23,671 nt of DNA from GCA-2686265 sp036010965 (GTDB taxonomy: Bacteria; Planctomycetota; UBA1135; GCA-002686595): the NCBI GenBank assembly GCA_036010965.1, contig DASCMO010000108.1:1-23671 (forward strand), written 5' to 3'. A program made the translations under genes and the position numbers. Position 1 is the stretch's first letter. Each line of letters opens with the position of its first letter. This document shows, in pieces, positions 1 to 7,618 of this stretch. Below the pieces are notes generated by a model, which searched no databases, was not told the DNA's origin, and saw only the letters and a list, made by a program, of their open reading frames with translations.

Positions 1-950
1 CCGATGCTGTTGTCGCCCTGGAAGAACAGACCCGGCTGGCCAGGAATGGCGTTGCCGGCGTTCAGGGTACCGCCAGCGGTGGACTCAGCGCCGAGGGTGC
101 TACCGTCGCCAGTCGCGTTGGCGCAACCGCCGTTCGCACTCGGGTTGCCGCAGGGGCAAGCCGAGCCGGAGCCGTCACCGAAGCACTGGTTCGTGCCGAT
201 GGTTGAACCACCAGAGGACTTGACCGCAATCTCGCACTCGACGCCCAGGGGCGTCGTGTCCTGCAGCACGTTGGCAAAGCCCGTCAAGAGGTCGAAGGTG
301 GCGAAGACGCCCGTTCCCCCGCCAGTGTAGAGCGTTGCGTAGAGGGTGTTGTCCGACCAGTCGAAGTCCATCCCCTGGGCGTAGTTCGTCGGCTGGCCGG
401 ACGGGCCGATCAACGTGGCCAGCCCAGTGCTGGGATCGATCGAATACAGCGAGTTGAGTAAGAGGTCGTAGCCGTAGAGGTTTCCCTGGACGTCGATCGA
501 GATGTCGATCATGAGCGAGTTCAAACCCATGGTGCCGACGTAGTTAAACGAGCCAGTCGTGATGTCGCCCACCCACAGGTGCGTAGTGAGCGAGGGGCCG
601 TATTCGAGCAAGTACCAGTCGGTGCCATTCTTGGCCGCGGTGAGGCCGGTGATAAGCGACGTGGGCCCCGACACCACGCCGATCCCGGTGAACTGCCCCG
701 TCGTCAGGTCGAAGGTGCCGTATTCCTTCGTCGAGTCCCGGATACCCCACAGCGTCGTCGCCGTCGCGTCGAAGTCGAGAGCGTAAACCTGATCCCCTGC
801 GCCGATCGGCGTGTACCCGCCGACGAAGTCTCCGGTATTGCTCGTGAAAAACGCGTCGTTACGGAGATCCAGGCCCCAGACCTCAGTCTGCGCAACGCCG
901 AGCGTCGCGAACAGGGACAGGAACGACGAAGACAGGAATGCAGTTCTCAT
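1..950 (-). CDS. Secreted planctomycete-type protein, N-terminal part (runs off window)
   Basis: Reading the minus strand from the ATG at 948-950 gives 316 codons without a stop, up to the window edge, so the C-terminus is missing. The first ~20 residues (MRTAFLSSSFLSLFATLGVA) form a signal peptide with a plausible cleavage site before Q21, so the protein is exported. Residues ~22-240 are rich in repeated YALDFD..., YGTFDL..., YSIDPSTG and FATFDL segments spaced like blades of a beta-propeller, resembling DUF4394-type or other secreted propeller proteins. After this come CFGDGSG, CPCGN and FFQGDNS modules typical, as I recall, of a cell-surface family in Saltatorellus-like Planctomycetota. 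An AAGGG ribosome binding site lies 5 nt before the ATG. It is transcribed away from the operon at 1387, with a shared 436-nt intergenic region. Substrate or binding partner cannot be told. The taxonomic reading is from memory of the family. Confidence 0.85.
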   Translation of the reverse strand, partial: MRTAFLSSSFLSLFATLGVAQTEVWGLDLRNDAFFTSNTGDFVGGYTPIGAGDQVYALDFDATATTLWGIRDSTKEYGTFDLTTGQFTGIGVVSGPTSLITGLTAAKNGTDWYLLEYGPSLTTHLWVGDITTGSFNYVGTMGLNSLMIDISIDVQGNLYGYDLLLNSLYSIDPSTGLATLIGPSGQPTNYAQGMDFDWSDNTLYATLYTGGGTGVFATFDLLTGFANVLQDTTPLGVECEIAVKSSGGSTIGTNQCFGDGSGSACPCGNPSANGGCANATGDGSTLGAESTAGGTLNAGNAIPGQPGLFFQGDNSI

Positions 951-959
951 GAGGACCCT

Positions 960-982
960 TCTAACTAATAGTGTCTAACTAA
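960..982. repeat. Direct repeat TCTAACTAA x2
   Basis: Two perfect 9-bp copies begin at 960 and 974, i.e. 14 bp apart. They sit 10-32 bp upstream of the minus-strand start at 950 and are the most AT-rich segment nearby. This is the position of a promoter or operator for the secreted protein. No protein partner can be assigned. Confidence 0.55.
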
Positions 983-1008
983 GTGGACGTCGACCGCTAG
1001 CAGGCGCT

Positions 1009-1053
1009 GGATCCGATTGGAGGATCCGATTGGAGGATCCTATTGGATCCGAT
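1009..1053. repeat. 13-bp tandem repeat, about 3.5 copies, each with GGATCC
   Basis: The unit GGATCCGATTGGA occurs perfectly at 1009-1021 and 1022-1034, then as a variant with T for G (GGATCCTATTGG) at 1035-1046, then a partial copy GGATCCGAT at 1045-1053. The palindrome GGATCC therefore starts at 1009, 1022, 1035 and 1045. The repeat lies about 60 bp upstream of the minus-strand gene and about 330 bp upstream of iorA. It may be an array of regulator sites or a simple expanded tandem repeat. Confidence 0.8.
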
Positions 1054-1054
1054 G

Positions 1055-1074
1055 ATTCTCACTCATTCTCACTC
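1055..1074. repeat. 10-bp tandem duplication ATTCTCACTC x2
   Basis: Two perfect adjacent 10-bp copies at 1055-1064 and 1065-1074 follow directly on the 13-bp repeat array. On the minus strand they read GAGTGAGAAT twice. Together with the array they make a repeat block of about 65 bp in the divergent promoter region. Confidence 0.75.
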
Positions 1075-1386
1075 AATGACCGCTTCCCGGCAACAAGAGC
1101 CTGGGTTAAACGGAGGTAAGCGTCGCTTGACGCCCACGTGCCAGCGGGGCCGCGCGCTGACCCCGGCGGTCGCGCCTCAGACGCCGGCGAAGTAGGTCGT
1201 GACGGCCCAGCGCCTGCACGCTGGGGCCGCCGCCCTCGGCTCCCTGGACAGAAGTGTGGCGACGGCCCTTCCCCTGGGCGTTGCGCTCCCGTTCTGTCTG
1301 CGCCGCCGCGTCCCGCCGAGGGACGTCGGATGGGGGGAAAGAAATACGACCTCCAGACCGACTTATCCGGTCGGAAAAGGGCCCTC

Positions 1387-4300
1387 ATGGGCCAGAATGG
1401 ACGCGTGAAGCCCCTCCCCAGCCCCCTAGATCGGCTCCTGCGCTCCGAGCCGGGGCGGACTGAGCTCCTGCTCGGCAACGAGGCCATCCTGCGCGGCGCC
1501 GTCGAAGCCGGCGTCGGCTTCGCCTGCGGCTACCCGGGGACGCCCTCGACCGAGGTGACCGACGGCTTTGCCGTCCTCGCGCCGCGCCTGGGGATCCCGT
1601 TCGAGTACTCGGTCAACGAGAAGATCGCCCTCGAGACGGCCTTCGCCGCCTGCCTGGCCGGGGCGCGCTCGATCGTCGCCATGAAGCACCTCGGGCTGAT
1701 GGCCGCCGGGGATCCGCTGAGCACGATCCCCTACATCGGCACCGTCGCCGGCCTCGTCATCGTGAGCGCGGGCGATCCATCGTGCCTCACCAGCCCCAAC
1801 GAGCAGGACCAGCGCCACCTCGCGGACGCGCTGCACCTGCCGATGCTCGACCCGCCCACGCCGCAGGCGGCGCTGGAGGCCACGCGCTTCGCCTTCGAGC
1901 TCTCCGAGCGCTGCCGCCTGCCCGTCGTCCTGCGCCCGACCACCCGCGTCTGCCACACGTCGGCGCCCGTGCGCTTCGGCGCCGTCGCGCCGCGCACCGT
2001 GCGCGGCTTCCGACGCGATCCGAGCCGCTTCCTGCCGGTCCCCGCCAACGCCCGCAGGATGCGCGGGGAGATCGAGGAGCGCCTCGCCGTCGCCCGCGCG
2101 GTGATCGCCGAGAGCGACTGGCTGACGGAGCGCGGCGAGGGCCGCACGGCCGTCTTCTCGGTGGGAGCTCCGAGCGCGACCGCGGCCGAGCTCCTGCGCG
2201 CCGCCGGAGCCGAGCGGGAGGTCGCACACCTCTCGACGAGCGTCGTCTTTCCGCTCCCCACGGAGGAGCTCGTCGAGCGGCTGCGCTCCCTCGAGCGCGT
2301 CCTCGTCGTCGAGGAGCTCTCGCCCTACTTCGAGGACCACCTGCGCGCGCTCTGCAAGCTCCATGACCTCCCGCTCGAGGTGCTCGGCAAGCGCACGGGC
2401 CACCTCCCGACGGCCTTCGAGTACGAGCCGCGGGTGATCGCCACCGGCCTGCACGAGGCCTTGGGGATCGGGCCGCGGCCCGGTCCGACACGAGACACCC
2501 TCGCGCCGCCCGAGCGTCCACCGGTGCTCTGCGCGGCCTGTCCGCACCGCTCCTCGTTCTTCGCCGCGCGCGCCGCCCTGGGCAGGCAGACGCACTTCTT
2601 CAACGACATCGGCTGCTACACGCTCGGCTGCGGCGGCCCGCTCGACGCCGGCGACGCCCTGCTCTGCATGGGAGCGGGCTTCTCCCTCGCCGCCGGCGTC
2701 GCCCGCACGACCGGCGAGCGCACCGTCGGCTTCCTCGGCGACTCGACTTTCTTCCACTCCGGCATGCCCGCGCTCCTCAACGCCGCCAAGGAGGAGGTCG
2801 ACATGGTCGCGGTCGTGCTCGACAACGAGATCACCGCCATGACCGGGTTCCAGGAGAGCCCGACGACGGCGAGCGGCGCGCCGGGCGACATCGCGACCAT
2901 CGCACGGGCGCTCGGCGCGGGGCAGGTGGAGGTCGTCGATCCCCACGACCTCTCGGACGCGATCGCCGCCTTCCGGCGCGCCGACGAGCACGAGGGCCTG
3001 AGTGTCGTCATCGCCAAGCGCCCCTGTCCCGTGGCCGAGCAGCGCGCCGAGGGCCGCGCGGCCGCGCCGCTCCCCGCCTTCACCATCGATCCCGACCTCT
3101 GCGGAGCCTGCGGCCGCTCGAGCTGCGGAAAGCGCTGCGACCAGGGCGTCCACCCCGACTACGAACGCGCGCTCATCCGTGCACGCCTCTCGACCGAAGG
3201 CCGCGCGCCCGACCAGCCGCAGGTCGCTCCTTGTGCCCAGCGCTGTCCGCTTTACCTGTGCGTGCAGGGCTACGCCGCACACATCGCAGCCGGGAGCTAC
3301 GCCGATGCGCTCGAGCTGATCATGAGCGACCTGCCCCTACCGGACTCGGTCTGCCGCGTGTGCCACCGTCCCTGCGAGGCTGCCTGCGTGCGCGCCGACG
3401 TCGACGAGCCCGTGGCCGTGAACGACCTCAAGCGCTTCGTCCTCGACTGGGCCGCCGAGCAGGAAGAGCCGCCCTACCAGCCGCGTCGCGCTCCCGACCA
3501 CGGCCTCTGCGCGGCCGTGGTCGGAGCGGGTCCGGCGGGGTTGGCGGCGGCCCACGAGCTCCGCCTGCGCGGCTACGCCGTCGAGCTCTTCGACGCCGCG
3601 GAGCGGCCGGGCGGGATGCTGCGCAGCGCGATCCCGGCCTACCGGCTCCCGCGCGAGGCGCTCGAGCGCGACGTGGAGCGCATCCTCGCCCTCGGCGTCA
3701 CGTTTCACCCCGGGCGCACCCTCGGCGCGGACCTCGACCTCACTGGGCTGCTCGCCGAGCACGCGGCGGTCGTCTTGGCTCTCGGGGCGGCGCGCCCGCG
3801 CGAGCTCGAGCTCGCCGGTGAGGGCCCCCCGGTCACCGACGCCCTCGCCTTCCTGCGGGACTCGAAGCAGCGCGCGTGCTCTGTGCTCGTCATCGGCGGC
3901 GGTAGCTCGGCGATCGACGCCGCGCGCGTCGCCTTGCGACGCGGGGCCGGGCGCGTGCGCATCGCCTGCCTCGAAGAGGGCGCGGAGCTGCCGGCGATCG
4001 AAGGCGAGGTCGCCGAGGCCCTCCGCGAGGGCGTCGAGCTCTTGACGCGCGCCCGGGCGGCACGGCTGGTCGCGGGCGGCGTCGAGCTCGAGCACGTTGA
4101 GCCGCGCACCCCCGGAGACCTCGACCCCGCGGGCTTCGAGGCGGCCGGACCGCGCGTGGGGTCGCTCCCCGCTCCCGCGCCTCACACCGACAGGGACGCC
4201 GCGCGCCGGCTCGAGAGCGACGGGGCCGTCTCGCTCGCCGTCGACCTCGTCATCACGGCCGTCGGGCAGCAGGTCGACTCGACCGGCCTCGCGGGTCTCA

Positions 4301-4875
4301 CCGAGCCCGCGGGCGAGCCGGTGGAGATCGATCCAACCAGCGGTGCGACCTCGATCCCGCGCCTGTTCGCGGCGGGCGACCTCGTCTGTGGCGCGCGCAC
4401 CGTGACCGATGCGATCGCCTCGGGCCTGCGGGCGGCCTGGGGCCTGGACCGCAGCCTGCGCGGCGCGGAGCGGGCCGACGAGCGCAGGCCCCCGCCGCCG
4501 GTCGAGCCGGCGCCGCCCGCCGCCGCTCCGGCCGCGGGCGGAACCGCCGCTGGAGCGCGCCGCCGGCCCCCGGAGCTCGATCCGTGCGTCGCGATCACCT
4601 CCTTCGACGAGGTCGTCGGTCGCCTCGACGAGGAGCAGGCGCGCGCCGAGGCGGAGCGCTGCATGGTCTGCGGCCTGTGCGGGAACTGCCGCTCGTGCGT
4701 CGACCTCTTCGGCTGCCCGGCCATCCTGTCGGGGGACGACGGCGCGCTGTGCATCGATCCCGTCCTGTGCGTCGGCTGCGGGGTGTGCGCGGACTTCTGT
4801 CCCAACGGGGCCATCGCCGCGGTCGAGGAGTTGGCGGGCGCGCCTCAGAGCGCGGGCACGGGAGCTCCGGCGTGA
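1387..4875 (+). CDS. iorA: Indolepyruvate oxidoreductase alpha subunit fused to GltD-like NAD(P)H oxidoreductase and ferredoxin
   Basis: The protein has 1162 residues. Residues 1 to ~560 are IorA: a pyrimidine-binding half (GNEAILRGAVEAG, GYPGTPSTEV), CAACPHR at 382-388, DIGCYTLG, and the thiamine diphosphate motif GDS at 451-453 with DN at 479-480. A four-cysteine cluster follows (C572, C575, C580, C584). Next is a GltD-like module: an N-terminal two-cluster [4Fe-4S] domain from C616, an FAD Rossmann motif GAGPAG at 713-718, an NAD(P)H motif GGGSSA at 837-842, and AAGD near 996. The end is a ferredoxin with CxxCxxCxxC from 1092 and CxxCxxC-x3-C at 1128-1138. IorA alone is about 600 residues, so this is a real fusion. 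The family decarboxylates aryl-pyruvates to aryl-acetyl-CoA, normally passing electrons to ferredoxin. The fusion suggests transfer to NAD(P). I chose the ATG at 1387 (AAAAGGG 5 nt upstream; G/C-rich third positions begin here). ATG 1330 and GTG 1405 are alternatives. It is the first gene of the operon and overlaps iorB. Confidence 0.9.
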   Translation: MGQNGRVKPLPSPLDRLLRSEPGRTELLLGNEAILRGAVEAGVGFACGYPGTPSTEVTDGFAVLAPRLGIPFEYSVNEKIALETAFAACLAGARSIVAMKHLGLMAAGDPLSTIPYIGTVAGLVIVSAGDPSCLTSPNEQDQRHLADALHLPMLDPPTPQAALEATRFAFELSERCRLPVVLRPTTRVCHTSAPVRFGAVAPRTVRGFRRDPSRFLPVPANARRMRGEIEERLAVARAVIAESDWLTERGEGRTAVFSVGAPSATAAELLRAAGAEREVAHLSTSVVFPLPTEELVERLRSLERVLVVEELSPYFEDHLRALCKLHDLPLEVLGKRTGHLPTAFEYEPRVIATGLHEALGIGPRPGPTRDTLAPPERPPVLCAACPHRSSFFAARAALGRQTHFFNDIGCYTLGCGGPLDAGDALLCMGAGFSLAAGVARTTGERTVGFLGDSTFFHSGMPALLNAAKEEVDMVAVVLDNEITAMTGFQESPTTASGAPGDIATIARALGAGQVEVVDPHDLSDAIAAFRRADEHEGLSVVIAKRPCPVAEQRAEGRAAAPLPAFTIDPDLCGACGRSSCGKRCDQGVHPDYERALIRARLSTEGRAPDQPQVAPCAQRCPLYLCVQGYAAHIAAGSYADALELIMSDLPLPDSVCRVCHRPCEAACVRADVDEPVAVNDLKRFVLDWAAEQEEPPYQPRRAPDHGLCAAVVGAGPAGLAAAHELRLRGYAVELFDAAERPGGMLRSAIPAYRLPREALERDVERILALGVTFHPGRTLGADLDLTGLLAEHAAVVLALGAARPRELELAGEGPPVTDALAFLRDSKQRACSVLVIGGGSSAIDAARVALRRGAGRVRIACLEEGAELPAIEGEVAEALREGVELLTRARAARLVAGGVELEHVEPRTPGDLDPAGFEAAGPRVGSLPAPAPHTDRDAARRLESDGAVSLAVDLVITAVGQQVDSTGLAGLTEPAGEPVEIDPTSGATSIPRLFAAGDLVCGARTVTDAIASGLRAAWGLDRSLRGAERADERRPPPPVEPAPPAAAPAAGGTAAGARRRPPELDPCVAITSFDEVVGRLDEEQARAEAERCMVCGLCGNCRSCVDLFGCPAILSGDDGALCIDPVLCVGCGVCADFCPNGAIAAVEELAGAPQSAGTGAPA

Positions 4876-5540
4876 GCGACATGGTCGAGCGGCGGGCCGC
4901 GAGCGCAGCGAGCGCGACGGGACGAGGGGCGGACCCCGCGCTCCCCGCTCGGTGCGCGGCGCGGCTGTTGATCGTCGGCGTCGGTGGCCAGGGCGTGATC
5001 AGCCTGGCGCGGCTCGTCGGCCAAGCCGCACTCGAAGAGGGCCTCGACGTGCGCGTCGGCCAGCTGCACGGCATGTCCCAGCGCGGCGGGAGCGTGGAGG
5101 CGACGGTCGCCTTGGGGGCGGGCGAGACGGCCTTCGTCTCCCGCGGGCAGGCCGATGTCCTGCTCGCCCTCGAGCCCCTGGAGGCGGCGCGCGCGGCGCC
5201 GCGTCTGGCGCCGGGCTGTCTGGTGTGGATCGAGCGCACCCCGATCGCCGTTCCCGGCGTGCGCGCCCTCCCCGGGCCGGACGAGCTGCTCGCGCCGGTC
5301 ACCGCCGTCACCGAGCGCGTGTACCGCATGGACGCCGGGGCCGCGGCGCGGGACGCGGGTGCCCCGCGCTCGGCGAACGTCGTGATGCTCGGAGCCGTCG
5401 CGGCCAGCGGCGCGCTGCCGATCGGCCCGGACGCCCTGCGGCGCGTCGTCGCACAGGCGAGGCCGGCCGCCCTGGCGGGCTTCGACCGGGGTCTGCGGAT
5501 CGCCGAGGCCGAGCTGGGCGGCGCGGGAGGAGCCCCGTGA
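4872..5540 (+). CDS. iorB: Indolepyruvate oxidoreductase beta subunit
   Basis: This 222-residue protein is the gamma-type catalytic partner of IorA. It shows GVGGQG at 36-41, followed by the family pattern LHGMSQRGGSVEA around residues 60-73 and a C-terminal helical tail. Together the subunits form the cytoplasmic oxygen-sensitive enzyme that makes indoleacetyl-CoA, CO2 and reduced carrier from indolepyruvate; phenylpyruvate or 4-hydroxyphenylpyruvate are possible substrates too. I chose the GTG at 4872, which overlaps the iorA stop as GTGA with GGGAG upstream, because the next two genes use the same GTGA arrangement. The ATG at 4881 is the alternative. The N-terminal ~30 residues before the Rossmann-like strand are low-complexity (Ala/Arg rich) and unlike typical IorB, which starts close to the strand. 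Confidence 0.88.
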   Translation: MSDMVERRAASAASATGRGADPALPARCAARLLIVGVGGQGVISLARLVGQAALEEGLDVRVGQLHGMSQRGGSVEATVALGAGETAFVSRGQADVLLALEPLEAARAAPRLAPGCLVWIERTPIAVPGVRALPGPDELLAPVTAVTERVYRMDAGAAARDAGAPRSANVVMLGAVAASGALPIGPDALRRVVAQARPAALAGFDRGLRIAEAELGGAGGAP

Positions 5541-7618
5541 GCGTGCGCTACAAGCTGGGGATCGACGTCGGCGGCACCTTCACCGACCTGTTCCTGTGGT
5601 CGTCGGACGGGACCGTCGCGACCGCCAAGACCCTCTCGACTCCGGCCGATCCCTCCCTCGGCGTGCTCGACGGACTGCGCGTTGCGGCCGAGGGCGAGGG
5701 CCTCGCCGTCGAGGAGCTCGCCCGGCGCGTGACAACCATCGTCCACGGCACGACCGTCACCACCAACGCCGCCCTGACGCGCGGCGGCGCCCGGACGGGG
5801 CTGGTGACGACCGCCGGAGTGCGCGACGCCCTCGAGATGCGCCGCGGGATCCGCGAGGAGCAGTACGACAATCGCTATCGCAACGTCGAGCCCCTCGTGC
5901 CGCGCCACCTGCGCCGTCCCGTTCGCGGCCGGCTCGACTATCGCGGAGCCGAGCTCGAGCCGCTCGAGCTCGACGACGTGCGTGACGCCGCGCGCCGGCT
6001 GGGCGCGGCGGGCGTCGATGCGGTCGCGGTCTGCTTCATGAACTCCTTCGCCGACCCCGCCCACGAGCGGGCGGCAGCCGCGCTCCTGCGCGAGGAGCTC
6101 CCCGATGCGTTCGTGAGCGTCTCCTCCGAGCTGCTGCCGACGATCCGCTTCTACAACCGAGTCTCGACCACGGTCCTGAACGCCTACGTCGGCCCGATCC
6201 TCGAGCGCTACCTCAAGAGCCTGACGGAGAAGCTGGCGAGCGTCGCCTTCGCGGGCACCCTGCTCGTGATGCAGTCCAACGGCGGCGTCGCCCTGCCGGC
6301 GAGCGTGCGCACCAAGCCCGCCACGACCCTTCTGTCGGGCCCCGCCGGCGGTCCGGCGGCCGCCTTGGCCTTCGCCGAGCCCCACGGCGGCGACGACTGC
6401 ATCCTGGCCGACATGGGCGGCACGAGCTTCGACGCCACCCTCGTGCGCGGCGGAGCGGCGGCGATGTACGCCGAGAGCGACCTCGATCGCCTACGGATCG
6501 CCCTGCCGATGCTCGCGATCACCACCATCGGCGCGGGCGGCGGGAGCATCGGTTGGATTGACGAGGGCGGCCTCCTGCGCATGGGACCGCGCTCCGCCGG
6601 CGCCTTGCCGGGACCGGCCTGCTACGGGCGCGGCGGGGAGCAGCCGACCTGCACCGACGCCAGCCTGGTGCTCGGCTACCTCGACCCGAGCTTCTTCGCC
6701 GGGGGCGAGCTCGCCCTCGATGTCGATCTGGCTGCGGCGGCCGTCCGCCAGCACGTCGCCGAGCCCCTCGGGACCGACGTCGAGGCGGCAGCGGCGGGCA
6801 TGTACCGGGTGATCAACACCAACATGGCCCACGGCGTGCGCGAGATCACGGTCAAGCGCGGCGTCGATCCGCGCGAGTTCCCGCTCGTCGTCGCCGGCGG
6901 CGCGGGGGCCCTACACGCCTGCATGATCGCCCTCGAACTCGACCTGCCCAGCCTCGTCGTCCCGCCCATCGCCTCGGTCTTGTGCGCCGCGGGCATGCTG
7001 CAGAGCGACCTCGCCCACGACTTCCTGCGCTCCTACGTCTGCCGCTTCAGCGAGCTCGACGTCGAGCGCGCCAAGAGCCTCTTCGAGGAGGCGGCGGCTC
7101 TCGGCGGGGAGCAACTCGCCTCCGAGGGAATCCCCGCCGAGCGCATCGCCCACGCCCTGCACCTCGACCTGCGCTACGCGAAGCAGTACCACGAGGTCAG
7201 CGTTTCGGTCCCCTTCGACCTCCTCGCGCAGGGGGATCTCGAGCGGATCGCCGGTCTGTTCCACCGCGAGCACGACCGCCTCTACGGCTACGAGCTCGCC
7301 GACCAAGGGACCGAGCTCGAGCTCATCAACCTGCGGGTACGCTCGACAGGCGAGACGACCAAGCCGCCGCTCCCCGTGGCCGAGCAGGCCGGCGAGGACG
7401 CGAGCGGCGCGCGCAAAGGAGTGCGCCGTGCCTTCGTGCCCGAGGCCGGCGACTTCGTCGATGTGCAGGTCTTCGACGGCCACGCCCTCCGACCGGGAAA
7501 CGTCCTCTCGGGGCCGGCCCTGATCGAGCGCGCCGACACTACGATCTTCGTCAGCTCGTCCTTCGACGCCCGCGTGGACGCGTACTCGAGCTGCATCCTG
7601 ACGCGGAGGGAACCGTGA
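5537..7618 (+). CDS. Hydantoinase A / oxoprolinase family subunit (predicted lactam ring opening)
   Basis: The protein has 693 residues, the normal length for HyuA. The ATPase-like N-domain has DVGGTFTD from D10, then HGTTVTTNA from H70. The second half of the fold has DMGGTSFD from D292 and GAGGGSIGW around 333. These are the phosphate-binding loops of the ASKHA-type hydantoinase A / oxoprolinase / acetone carboxylase beta family, which uses ATP to activate an amide, lactam or ketone. With its partner at 7615 it is predicted to hydrolyse the oxindole lactam to (2-aminophenyl)succinyl-CoA, the role proposed for hydantoinase-like proteins in anaerobic indoleacetate degradation. The GTG at 5537 overlaps the iorB stop as GTGA and has GGGAGGAG just upstream. 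N-methylhydantoinase, oxoprolinase or aryl-ketone carboxylase are alternatives from sequence alone; the neighbours argue for the oxindole role. Confidence 0.85.
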   Translation: MSVRYKLGIDVGGTFTDLFLWSSDGTVATAKTLSTPADPSLGVLDGLRVAAEGEGLAVEELARRVTTIVHGTTVTTNAALTRGGARTGLVTTAGVRDALEMRRGIREEQYDNRYRNVEPLVPRHLRRPVRGRLDYRGAELEPLELDDVRDAARRLGAAGVDAVAVCFMNSFADPAHERAAAALLREELPDAFVSVSSELLPTIRFYNRVSTTVLNAYVGPILERYLKSLTEKLASVAFAGTLLVMQSNGGVALPASVRTKPATTLLSGPAGGPAAALAFAEPHGGDDCILADMGGTSFDATLVRGGAAAMYAESDLDRLRIALPMLAITTIGAGGGSIGWIDEGGLLRMGPRSAGALPGPACYGRGGEQPTCTDASLVLGYLDPSFFAGGELALDVDLAAAAVRQHVAEPLGTDVEAAAAGMYRVINTNMAHGVREITVKRGVDPREFPLVVAGGAGALHACMIALELDLPSLVVPPIASVLCAAGMLQSDLAHDFLRSYVCRFSELDVERAKSLFEEAAALGGEQLASEGIPAERIAHALHLDLRYAKQYHEVSVSVPFDLLAQGDLERIAGLFHREHDRLYGYELADQGTELELINLRVRSTGETTKPPLPVAEQAGEDASGARKGVRRAFVPEAGDFVDVQVFDGHALRPGNVLSGPALIERADTTIFVSSSFDARVDAYSSCILTRREP

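Larger units (their letters stand above)
951..1386. other. Divergent intergenic region with repeats
   Basis: This 436-nt region lies between the minus-strand secreted protein and the plus-strand operon, so both promoters should be here. The left part (951-1080) is the most AT-rich stretch near the operon and holds three sets of short direct repeats, listed separately. The right part (1081-1386) is GC-rich. A frame in phase with iorA stays open back to about 1138, but its third codon positions are mixed A/T/G/C rather than mostly G/C, so I take it as untranslated. I see no confident sigma70 promoter. A TTGACG at 1127-1132 has no partner at the right spacing. A 5-bp hairpin-like element (ccgac...gtcgg) lies near 1356-1372, just before the iorA ribosome binding site, and is too short to call. 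Confidence 0.6.

Noticed and set aside
1..330. Short plus-strand open frame near the left edge
   Set aside because: The minus strand encodes a signal peptide and recognisable modules continuously from 950 to 1; the plus frame is its antisense.
1127..1160. Sigma70 promoter from TTGACG at 1127
   Set aside because: No -10-like sequence at 16-18 bp; the spacing region is pure G/C.
1138..1386. N-terminal extension of iorA back to about 1138
   Set aside because: Third codon positions are not G/C-biased, the product is Pro/Arg/Gly-rich, and a ribosome binding site precedes the ATG at 1387.
1426..3282. 618-codon minus-strand frame across iorA
   Set aside because: Antisense shadow of well-conserved IorA motifs; low-complexity product.
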